NCBI GenBank assembly: GCA_031279915.1
Contig: JAITHO010000189.1
Location: 1-7,186, forward strand
Direction: 5' to 3'
Source: Tannerellaceae bacterium
Lineage (GTDB): Bacteria > Bacteroidota > Bacteroidia > Bacteroidales > Tannerellaceae
Length of the DNA stretch: 7,186 bases
The notes beneath the pieces are model-generated. The model saw only the letters and a list, made by a program, of their open reading frames with translations. It had not been told where the DNA came from and did no database searches. Shown here piece after piece: positions 1 through 7,000 of this stretch (position 1 is the stretch's first letter; every line of letters begins with the position of its first letter). Both the position numbers and the translations under genes were made by a program.

Positions 1-291
1 CTCTTCGAAATCGCACAGCGCAACCCCGACCTCAAGAAGGAAGACCTCCCAACCGGCAAGGCCGAGCTCCTCGCCTTTATATCCGTTGAACGACGCCGAG
101 AGCTTTTTCAGGAAGGCCACCGATACTTCGACATGCGCCGAACAGGAGAGCTCATGACACGCGTAGGAGGCAACTTCCCCATCAGCAATTGGGACGTTTC
201 CAAGTTCGTATTCCCCATTCCGGCAAACGAAATCAACGCCTCCGGACTGGAGCAGAACACCGGCTGGTCGTCGGCTCTGCCTCCAAAGTGA
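1..291 (+). CDS. RagB/SusD-family outer-membrane lipoprotein, C-terminal 96 residues (5' end outside window)
   Basis: Frame 1 is open from the first base to a TGA at 289-291. The visible protein has the hallmarks of the C-terminal part of canonical RagB/SusD proteins (PF07980-type): the segment ERRRELFQEGHRYFDMRR at about residues 30-47, followed near the end by FPIPANEINAS and LEQNTGW (compare the usual 'PIP..E...N..L.QNPGY' ending). Family members are surface lipoproteins that bind glycans or peptides and act as the lid on a SusC transporter. The partner susC would be expected upstream, to the left of the window. A terminator follows 41 bp after the stop, so this is probably the last gene of its transcript. 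It belongs to a different SusD branch from the protein encoded at 2484-3995. Substrate unknown. Confidence 0.93.
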   Translation, partial: LFEIAQRNPDLKKEDLPTGKAELLAFISVERRRELFQEGHRYFDMRRTGELMTRVGGNFPISNWDVSKFVFPIPANEINASGLEQNTGWSSALPPK

Positions 292-332
292 TAAGCCTCC
301 GCCGCTGATATAAATTCAAACTTTTTACTTCG

Positions 333-371
333 AAGGCCGCCCGCGAAACATTAGATTTCGGGCGGCCTTTT
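333..371 (+). terminator. Intrinsic terminator of the plus-strand SusD-like gene
   Basis: A strong hairpin: AAGGCCGCCC (333-342) pairs perfectly with GGGCGGCCTT (360-369), and GAAA (345-348) pairs with TTTC (356-359) across a two-base bulge, leaving a 7-nt loop. A short T run (368-371) follows. It lies 41 bp after the TGA at 289-291. There is no T run on the minus-strand side, so it should act mainly on plus-strand transcripts. Confidence 0.85.
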
Positions 372-667
372 CCTTGCCGAGGGTTTTGGAAGAAAAAATA
401 AACTCAAAACCCTCGCGAGGAGAAAAGCCAATTCTACATTTTTACCGGATCCCTCGGCGGGTGAAACCTCCAAAACAAAAAAAGTTGGCTTTCCCCCGTC
501 GAGGGATTGGGCCAAAACATTATTTTCGGCCCTTCCCTCGCCGAGTTATTCAAAGAATCGGGAAAAAAAGGCGATTCCCTCGCCGAGGGAGAGCTCCAAA
601 ACTTTGTTTTGGGGGCCTAACTCGGCTCTGGAACCCGAAAAGTGGGAAAATTGTATAGAGCCCCCGG

Positions 668-749
668 CGGGGGAAAGCTCCAAAACGTTGTGGCGGGGAT
701 TTCCCTCGTCGAGGGATTGGCCGAAAAAACGTTTTGGAGCTTTCCCCCG
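668..749. repeat. Perfect 22-bp inverted repeat centred on one array palindrome
   Basis: Bases 668-689 are the exact reverse complement of 728-749 (arms of 22 bp, core sequence GCTCCAAAACGTT against AACGTTTTGGAGC). The 38-bp interval between the arms contains the well-preserved palindrome CCCTCGTCGAGGG at 703-715. The centre of the inverted repeat (708.5) coincides with the centre of that palindrome (709), so the two array units flanking it are mirror images. As RNA or extruded DNA this could fold into one long hairpin with a nested hairpin at its tip. Confidence 0.85.
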
Positions 750-838
750 TCGAGGATTTTGCAAGTTTTTTTGTTTTGGAGATTTCCCTCGCCGAGGGTT
801 TTGCCGATAAAACGTATTGGAGCTTTCCCCCGTCGGGG
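699..838. repeat. Two-unit higher-order direct repeat (83 bp offset)
   Basis: Bases 699-755 and 782-838 align without gaps at an offset of 83 bp, with 51 of 57 positions identical by hand comparison. The shared block runs from the CCCTCG-type palindrome, through the spacer ending GGAGCTTT, into the CCCCCG-type palindrome. This suggests that, at least in the right half of the array, the duplicating unit was a pair of palindromes of two types rather than a single one. Confidence 0.8.
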
Positions 839-879
839 GATTGAGAGGATAAGTTGCGGTGGTGATTTCCCTCGGAGGG

Positions 880-960
880 AGAATGGAGCAAAAAGTTCCG
901 GAGGATAACTATCGCAGCGGGGAGGCAGGCGACCGCGGTTCATCTCCCCCAAATCTCCCC
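880..960. other. Non-coding remainder between array and operon terminator
   Basis: I see no gene here. The first 25 bases (for example TGGAG at 884-888) may be a decayed last spacer of the array. Further right are a short palindrome ACCGCGGT (932-939), a weak possible stem between GGGGAG (919-924) and CTCCCC (944-949), and a repeated ATCTCCCC (942-949 and 953-960). None of these is strong enough to assign a role. Confidence 0.5.
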
Positions 961-997
961 AAGAAAAAGAGCCGCAAACTTACGCCTGCGGCTCTTT
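961..997 (-). terminator. Intrinsic terminator of the minus-strand SusCD operon
   Basis: Perfect 11-bp stem: AAAGAGCCGCA (966-976) pairs with TGCGGCTCTTT (987-997) around a 10-nt loop. Read on the minus strand, the hairpin is followed by TTTTTCTT (complement of 961-968). It begins 31 bp after the stop of the last operon gene. On the plus strand no T run extends beyond the stem, so it points at minus-strand transcripts. Confidence 0.9.
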
Positions 998-1028
998 CGG
1001 TTGTGTAGCTAAATCTATCTAAGTGATT

Positions 1029-1739
1029 TCAACGATCCTCGGGGAAGCCGGTGTAGCGGAATCCGGCCACGGTCCAATGTTCGTCGTAATCAGCGTCGGC
1101 GGCATTGCTGTTCGAGTTGGCTTGCAGTCGCCAGCCGTATTCCGGCACGGCGGGATCTTCCCAGTCGGCGGCAGGAAGCTCGTAGCTAACGAATTTCACC
1201 AGGTCGTGATGAAGGGTTAGGCGCAGATAAACGCTGTCGGAGGTATTGCCTCCCGGGGTGATGGCCCCTTTGGGAACTATTTTTCCTTCCTCAAGGGTCA
1301 CGCGGGTATAAAGCTCAATCCCGTCGTTGGATTGCCCGGCGGCGGTTGGGACGCGGAAATATGCTGCGTAGGCCGACGAGAAGGGGGCGAGGCCGTAGTC
1401 GGTATCAATGTAGATTGTACCGGGCTTGGCGGTGTTTGCGGCCTCGGCGGCTTTGAATGATGAGGAGTTGCCGGATATGCTGAGGCGGGATTTAATGTGT
1501 GTTCCGGCCACTTCGGTTTCGAGCCAGATTTCGTTGGCCGTATTAGCGGCGGTGTTGTATATCATGGCTTCGATGGCGTCGTGATACGTGCTGTTGTCAT
1601 CGGCATATTCGTCGCATTCGGCGGCAATTACGAAGCGTCCGGAGTAATCGAAAGTTTCGCTGTACCAGTTGTCTATGTTGTTATCGCATGCAGTGAAAGC
1701 CATGGCTGCAATTATGCTTGCAAATAATAGTCTTTTCAT
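1029..1739 (-). CDS. Lipoprotein of the 'lipid-binding putative hydrolase' type (PF12888-like), 236 aa
   Basis: The protein starts with a lipoprotein signal, MKRLLFASIIAAMAFTAC, with the predicted lipidated cysteine at residue 18. It is followed by DNNID, acidic residues close to the cysteine as in surface-exported Bacteroidota lipoproteins. The rest (about residues 25-236) is a single domain rich in predicted beta-strand. Its ending, HWTVAGFRYTGFPEDR, is the part that reminds me most of the PF12888 family, which often sits as a small lipoprotein beside susCD pairs. Despite the family name I see no catalytic triad or other active-site motif, so I infer a binding or accessory role at the cell surface rather than an enzyme. 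It is the last gene of the operon, only 5 bp after the preceding stop, which suggests translational coupling. The family assignment comes from recall of sequence character; a profile search would settle it. Confidence 0.8.
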   Translation of the reverse strand: MKRLLFASIIAAMAFTACDNNIDNWYSETFDYSGRFVIAAECDEYADDNSTYHDAIEAMIYNTAANTANEIWLETEVAGTHIKSRLSISGNSSSFKAAEAANTAKPGTIYIDTDYGLAPFSSAYAAYFRVPTAAGQSNDGIELYTRVTLEEGKIVPKGAITPGGNTSDSVYLRLTLHHDLVKFVSYELPAADWEDPAVPEYGWRLQANSNSNAADADYDEHWTVAGFRYTGFPEDR

Positions 1740-1744
1740 ACGAA

Positions 1745-2446
1745 TCAGTCTTTTATAATTATTAAATTAAACGTGTATCCGGCTTCCCAAACGGCTTTGA
1801 GGGTGATGGTTTTCGTCGCCGCGTCGTAGGCGCCTTCGGCCTCTGTGAATTTATCTCCCCATGGGGTTGTTCCGCTCTTTAGGAGGCTGAAGTTTTCGCC
1901 GTCGAAGCTGAGTGTACCGCTTGTTGCGTAGGCAGCTCCGTATCCGCGCCCCACGTTGTAGTATCCTCCGAAGAGGTCGGAGAGGTAGAACTGTCCTGGG
2001 GCCTCCTGGTAAATGAGCACAGGCGGCTGGGTTGAATATTCGCGTGATGCGGCTCCGTTGCGGTTGCTTTCGGGCGATAGGTGGTAGAATCCCGATTCGA
2101 GGCTTGAGGGCGTTGTGTCGTAAACGATGACTGTTCGCGAGGCAGTTTTGGGGAATCCGTCGGAGTTATTGGCCGTATAAACGAGGGTATACAGGCCAGG
2201 CTTGGCGGTATTGACGGCTCCGGAGACGATGACGTTGCTGCTAACGTCTTCGCCGTTTTCGGTGGCGATGTACCCCGGCTCGTTGTATTGACCGTCCAGG
2301 CTAACCAGCACGGTAGAGGGCCCTTGCAATTCGAGCTCGCAATAGTACGTTACTCTGGAGAGGCCTTCGGTTTCCTTGTCGCAAGCTGTCAGAGCGAGAG
2401 CTAAAGCAAGGACTGCAGTTATGGCATATTTTATTTTCATATTCAT
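1745..2446 (-). CDS. Surface lipoprotein with DUF5011/DUF5012-type Ig-like domain, 233 aa
   Basis: Residues 1-22 form a lipoprotein signal ending in LALALTAC (Cys22), followed by DKETE, an acidic stretch consistent with surface export. Residues about 45-110 resemble the DUF5011-like bacterial Ig-like fold: LDGQYNEPGYIATENGEDV, then SGAVNTAKPGLYTLVYTA and a closing strand ending VIVYD. Residues about 115-233 are a second, aromatic- and glycine-rich beta domain with no motif I can name; the combination is typical of proteins labelled DUF5012 next to susCD genes. The likely role is an accessory surface glycan- or ligand-binding lipoprotein (in the position SusE/SusF-like proteins occupy), but no ligand can be inferred. 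Met1 (2444-2446) and Met3 (2438-2440) are both possible starts; neither has a clear Shine-Dalgarno sequence, though AAAGA lies just upstream. It follows the SusD gene after 37 bp. Confidence 0.85.
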   Translation of the reverse strand: MNMKIKYAITAVLALALALTACDKETEGLSRVTYYCELELQGPSTVLVSLDGQYNEPGYIATENGEDVSSNVIVSGAVNTAKPGLYTLVYTANNSDGFPKTASRTVIVYDTTPSSLESGFYHLSPESNRNGAASREYSTQPPVLIYQEAPGQFYLSDLFGGYYNVGRGYGAAYATSGTLSFDGENFSLLKSGTTPWGDKFTEAEGAYDAATKTITLKAVWEAGYTFNLIIIKD

Positions 2447-2483
2447 ATTCTTTATTGGGTTAGAGAATAATTGTGTTGGTGGA

Positions 2484-3995
2484 TTATTTCCCAGCCTTGA
2501 GGTTCCACCATACCTTCTCGCGCAGATCGGTTTTCTGTGCCGGAGCGTTGATGTTGCGGTTGATGTAGTCTTGCGGATAGAGAGGCGAAGCCGGCAGCGT
2601 TTCGTTGAGGCGCGCGCGTCCGTTGACGGAGATAGTTAGATATCCGAGGGGGAAGTTCGCGTTAGCGTTGCTGCGATTCGCCTGTATGTTGATGTCGCTC
2701 ACTGGGGGATATTTGGTGCGATTGCGTTCGAGGAAGGCTTCGGCATGCTGGTAGTTGCAGTATGCCACCCATTTCTGCATGGCGATCTGCTTGATGTTGT
2801 CTTCCACCGACCCTCCGTCTTGCCACTTGGCATATTCGGAGAGGATGCTGTTGTTGCTGATTCCGTGCTGTGCGAGCGAAGCCTGCACTCCTGCATCGTA
2901 GAACTCTTTTGCTCGGGCGGGCTGGTTGGCTCTGGCATAAACCTCGGCAACGTAGAAGTTGATCTCCCAGGTCGACATGATGACCAAGTCGATGTTTCCG
3001 GCGAAGGATGCCGTTGCATAGCTTTCCTTGTCGTCGGTAGTGCCGTTGCCGTCCGAATCATCCTTCGAGTCGAAGTCGCCCAGGAAAGCTCCGCGGCTTC
3101 CTCCGGAGAAGAGAGTGGCCAGTCGCGGATCGTTATTGACAGAGAGGTAGTCGATAAAGGTCTTGCATGCGATAACGTTCTGCGAAATATAGTTGGCGCC
3201 GCCTGCCTGAAACTCGCGCATGGGATGCCTCTTGCCTTCCATGGCATCGTCCCAAACGCTTCCGGGAATCCTTGCGCTGGCAGTTATCATGGCATTGCTT
3301 TCGATGAAGCTGAGCGTCGCGGCATTGTTATACTGCGGCGTTTCGGAGAGGCGTATCATCAGTTTAAGCTTAAGCGAATTTACGAAGCGCCTCCATGCCG
3401 CCAGGTCGCCGGCATAGATATAATCGTAGCTGCCGTCAACCGACGAGCTGCTGAGATCCAGTTGCAGCAGAGCGTCGATGCGCGCCATGAGATCGGCATA
3501 GATGTCCTGCCCCTTATCCTGCTTTGGATGGAGCAAGCCTTCGTTGCCCTGGAGGGCCTCGCTGTACGGCATGTCGCCCCACATATCGGTAATGATTTGC
3601 CAAGCAAAGATGGAAAGGGCTTCGGCAATGAAGTAATATCCTTTGTTATCACTCTCCTCCGACATGATCTTGATGCGCTTCAGGTCGGTTAGCGCTTGAG
3701 TAGTAAGCGAGCCGTAAGCCGTACCGAAGTTTTGGGGCTGATACTCGCAGAGGGTTTTAAACTGGGAGGCCGTATACGATTGCGTCCAATATTCCACCCA
3801 TATCGCTCCGGCGAATCCAAAGTCCCACCCCATCATATTGTTGGCGACTCCCATCTCGGCCGCAGGCAGTAGAACTTTAGCATCGGGAATGTTCTCCAGT
3901 GCATTGGGGTCGTGGTTCACATCCAGGAAATCGCTGCATCCCCAGGATAGCAGGAGAACGCAGGCGCTTATTATGCTTAATAATTTCTTCTTCAT
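2484..3995 (-). CDS. SusD-like nutrient-binding outer-membrane lipoprotein (SusD-like_2 branch), 503 aa
   Basis: This is the surface lid and binding lipoprotein partner of the SusC-like transporter encoded immediately upstream. The signal peptide MKKKLLSIISACVLLLSWGC puts the lipidated cysteine at residue 20; Cys12 lies inside the hydrophobic core and is a poor alternative. The mature start SDFLDVNHDPN is typical of the SusD-like_2 branch (PF12771-type, 'C.D.LD.N.DPN'). Further support is the TPR-like helical region with FIAEALSIFAWQIITDMWGDMPYSEA (split here: the key part is TDMWGDMPYSEAL, residues 136-148), WRRFVNSLKLKLMIRLS near 201-217 and the closing region LYPQDYINRN. Length is normal for the family. 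Residues 313-324 (DSDGNGTTDDKE) match the ligand pattern of an EF-hand calcium loop. The gene follows susC after 21 bp of AT-only-like sequence lacking a Shine-Dalgarno. Substrate unknown. Confidence 0.95.
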   Translation of the reverse strand: MKKKLLSIISACVLLLSWGCSDFLDVNHDPNALENIPDAKVLLPAAEMGVANNMMGWDFGFAGAIWVEYWTQSYTASQFKTLCEYQPQNFGTAYGSLTTQALTDLKRIKIMSEESDNKGYYFIAEALSIFAWQIITDMWGDMPYSEALQGNEGLLHPKQDKGQDIYADLMARIDALLQLDLSSSSVDGSYDYIYAGDLAAWRRFVNSLKLKLMIRLSETPQYNNAATLSFIESNAMITASARIPGSVWDDAMEGKRHPMREFQAGGANYISQNVIACKTFIDYLSVNNDPRLATLFSGGSRGAFLGDFDSKDDSDGNGTTDDKESYATASFAGNIDLVIMSTWEINFYVAEVYARANQPARAKEFYDAGVQASLAQHGISNNSILSEYAKWQDGGSVEDNIKQIAMQKWVAYCNYQHAEAFLERNRTKYPPVSDINIQANRSNANANFPLGYLTISVNGRARLNETLPASPLYPQDYINRNINAPAQKTDLREKVWWNLKAGK

Positions 3996-4016
3996 ATTAT
4001 ATATATGTAATGATTA
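3996..4016 (-). other. susC-susD intergenic leader lacking a Shine-Dalgarno
   Basis: The 21 bp between the susC-like stop and the susD-like ATG are almost pure A/T, with an alternating TA run and no GGAG-like sequence. Such leaders are usual for Bacteroidota, whose initiation relies on A/T-rich, unstructured upstream sequence. I do not read the TATATAT run as a promoter because the gap sits inside a compact operon. Confidence 0.6.
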
Positions 4017-7000
4017 TTAGAATGAGAGATTTAATCCGAACACATAGGAGCGGAAAGTCGGGTTGGTTGCAAACTCGCCGAACTTGGCCGATATGTCGCT
4101 ACCGAAGGTTGTGACTTCAGGGTCGATATACTGATTCTCCGCCGGAGTCCAGATGAGGAAGTTGGAAGCCGTGAGCGATAGCCGAAGCGCGGATATGCGA
4201 AGGCTGCTGCAAAGCTTAGCGGGCAAGTTGTAAGCCAACGTGAGGTCGCGAAGCTTCAGGTAAGATCGATCGATGATGGCATGATCGTCGCGACGGAACC
4301 CTCCGTTGCTGTAGAAAGTATGCAGAGCCGTGGGATTAACCGGCGTAGTGTTTTCGCTGTACGTTCCGTCGCCGTTATCAACTACTGAATTGGGAACAAG
4401 GAAGGGGCTGCGATCGTTGTAGACCGTTTCCGGTCCGCTTCCCACCCAGTGCATATAGTCTTTGGTGTAGGCAAATATGTAGCCGCCGTTGCGATAGTCG
4501 ATAGTGCCGGTCAGCGATAGGTCTTTCCAGGTAAATGTGTTGGTTAGGCCCATGCGGTACTTCTCGTTGATGTCCTTATCAACGTATACCATGTCGGCAG
4601 TAGCCAGCGGCATGCCTGCTCCGTCGACTATGGTGCTCTTAACTCCATTTACATCCACAGTCTTCGCCATGTAAGTCTTGAACTGTCCGATTGGTTTGCC
4701 CTCTATGGCATAGATACCCATGCCTCCGAATCCGGAGAGATAAACCTCCTCGACGTCGAGGCGTTCCACCATGTTTTTGTTCTGCGTAAAGTTGAAGGCC
4801 ATGTTCCAGTTGAAATCCCGTGTCCTTACCGGAACGAGGTTTAGGGTAAGCTCGATGCCCTTGTTGCGAACGTCGCCCAGGTTGGTTTGCTGTGCGGTAT
4901 ATCCGGTTGAGGGATCGATAGGCAGGTTAGCCAGCAGTCCTTTGGTGAACTTATTATAATAGGAGAAGTCGATGCCGATGCGCTGCTGGAGGAACATCAG
5001 CTCGGCTCCGAGCTCAAACTCAGTGGTAAGCTCCGGCTTCAGCTTAAGGTTGCCGGCCGTATTCGATACCGTGAAGGCATTGATGCCGCCGAGCGGGAAG
5101 ATGAGGGCGTCTATCGAAGGATATCCGGGATTGGATACCGATGCCGCTACATAGCGGTCGAACACCGAGTAGCGGGTAGCATCCTTACCGGTTTGTCCGT
5201 AGGCCAGGCGTACCTTGGCAAAGTCGAGCGGCCCTGTGCTGATTTCCTTTTGCTTCAGCATATCCGTAAGGATAAAGCTGAGCATGGCTCCGGGATAGAA
5301 GTAAGAGTTACTTTCCTTGGGCAGCGTAGACGAATGGTCGTTGCGAGCGGTCAGCGTCAGGTAGAGATAGTCATTGAAGCCAACGTCGGCGTTCACGTAC
5401 AATCCCCAGAGGCGATAGAGGTAGGACGTTTGGGTTGAGATGGCCGGCGTGAGCGAGTTCGAGAAATGATAAAAGCCCGGCACGTCGATGGAGGTGATCT
5501 CTCCCATGATGCCGTTAAGCGACTGTTCATTCACGTTCAAACCGGCAATCACGTTGACGGAGAAGTTGGCGAATCGCTCCTTGTAGTTGGCAAAGAGGTC
5601 GTGATTCGTTTGTATGCGCTGACGCCTTATCTGCGAATACTGACCGGGGCTGGCATTCGACGATCCGTCGTTGGGCGATCCCGGGGTGAAGACCACTGCG
5701 TCGGCATGCATGTCGGCAATGGAGGACTCGTAGTCGCCTCCGAAGCGATACGTAAGCCTCAAGCTCTTGAGCACATCGTAATCAATCTGCGCCTTTCCGA
5801 AGAACTTATATCGGTTCTGCTTAGCCTCCTTGGCGCTCAGAACGTAGTAAGGATTTAATCCGTAAGGAGTGAAATAGTTGTCGAGGTTATTGAACTTGTT
5901 GTTATAGTCCTTAAGGTCGACAATAGAAATATCGGTAGCGATTTCGTTCAGCGAACGGTAAACGGAGTTGTCCTGTCCCGTCGGAGATTCCTTGTTGACC
6001 TCCGTACTGAAGTTGAGCGAAGTGCTTATCGTTACCTTATTTGTTTGATGCGAGGCATTGGTGGAGATAGTGTAACGATTGTAGGAATCGTTATCGGTAG
6101 GGATAGGCCCGTCGAGACTATTTTGCGACACAGCCACGTGGAACTTGGTGAACTCCGAACCTCCGGTTAATGAAAGCGCATTGCTGTAACCCATTCCGAG
6201 GTCGTAGAAGTCGCGTATGCGATCCTTCAGGTAAACGTAAGGCTTCAGCATCTGGCTATTGTCAACAACATTGCCCCAAACCCGGTCTTTGCCGTCGAAA
6301 GGCGATCCCCAGTTGCCGTTCTCATCTAAGGCGCGATCGCCGCTCCATCCCTGTCCGAAGAGCGTTTGCTCCTTAGGCAAACGTCCGACCTCAGTGATGG
6401 TGAGGCCACCGTTATAGTCAAGCAGCACCTTGCCTTTGGTATCCTTACCCGACTTGGTCGTGATCATGATAACGCCATTGGCAGCGCGCGAGCCATACAG
6501 AGCCGTAGCCGCCGAACCCTTTAGGACGGTAATATCCTCAATATCGTTAGGATTAAGCGCATTTATACCCGAACCAAAGTCGGCCTGCGAATTAAGCGTA
6601 GCAACAGAGGTTAGCGATCCCGACTGGTTCTGCGCATTGGTGATAGGCACACCATTAATAATGTAGAGCGGCTGATTAGCTCCGAAAGTGTTGAACCCGC
6701 GGATAGTCACGTTTTGCGTACCTCCAGGATTCGGGGCCGATGAAACATCAATACCCGACACCCTTCCCTGAAGAGCCGTCATGGGATTAATGGCCTTAGT
6801 ATTGGCAATATCCTCCCCGGCAAAGGAAGCCGTGGAATATCCCAGGGTTTTCTTCTCGCGCGAAACCCCCAGCGCCGTCACAACGACTTCCTCCAAATGA
6901 CGTGTATCGGAAGCCAAACGTATGGTCAGGTTAGGCCTGATAGCTACCTCCTGAGGCGCCATACCGACATAAGAAACAACAATAGTTCGGGCATTTTCAG

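Larger units (their letters stand above)
372..879. repeat. Array of about 13 degenerate palindromic units with 41-42 bp period (BIME-like)
   Basis: The consensus core is the palindrome CCCTCGNCGAGGG, or a variant close to CCCCCGNCGGGGG. I place cores starting near 372, 410, 451, 493, 535, 577, 619, 661, 703, 744, 786, 827 and 869, so steps are about 38, 41, then 42 six times, 41, 42, 41, 42. The cores at 493, 577, 661, 703, 786 and 827 are the best preserved; those at 372, 451, 535 and especially 619 are eroded, and those at 410 and 869 lack one or two central bases. The 28-30 bp spacers are AT-rich and related, many carrying GCTCCAAAAC or its complement GTTTTGGAGC. Both flanks of a core are not equivalent, so units have an orientation, and both orientations occur. 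This is not coding (see rejected items) and not CRISPR, because spacers are similar to each other while cores diverge. It lies between two convergent terminators. Function unknown. The period and the palindromes are directly visible; the analogy to enterobacterial BIME/REP elements is mine. Confidence 0.9.

Noticed and set aside
372..879. CRISPR array
   Set aside because: The intervals between the palindromes resemble one another, the supposed repeats diverge strongly, and no cas genes are visible. A CRISPR shows identical repeats and unrelated spacers.
374..952. Open reading frames inside the palindrome array (for example 374-658 plus, 642-908 plus, 550-891 minus, 617-952 minus)
   Set aside because: Several overlapping frames on both strands are open at once, none spans the array, steps of 41 bp break the frame, and the peptides are low-complexity translations of the repeat. 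The pattern is explained by a DNA repeat with period near 42.
1420..2235. Shared NTAKPG peptide in the two small lipoproteins (around residues 102-107 and 79-84) as evidence of duplication
   Set aside because: The surrounding sequences and domain contexts do not align, so a six-residue match is better taken as chance.
2745..3692. Long plus-strand open frame (315 codons) opposite the SusD-like gene
   Set aside because: It lies wholly antisense to a well-supported SusD gene, has no recognisable family features, and its openness follows from codon usage of the gene on the other strand. The other plus-strand frames across 1023-7175 are rejected for the same reason.
3996..4016. TATATATAT run as a promoter for the SusD-like gene
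   Set aside because: The gap is 21 bp inside a co-directional operon and there is no recognisable -33/-7 Bacteroidota promoter pair; A/T-rich leaders are normal before starts in this phylum.
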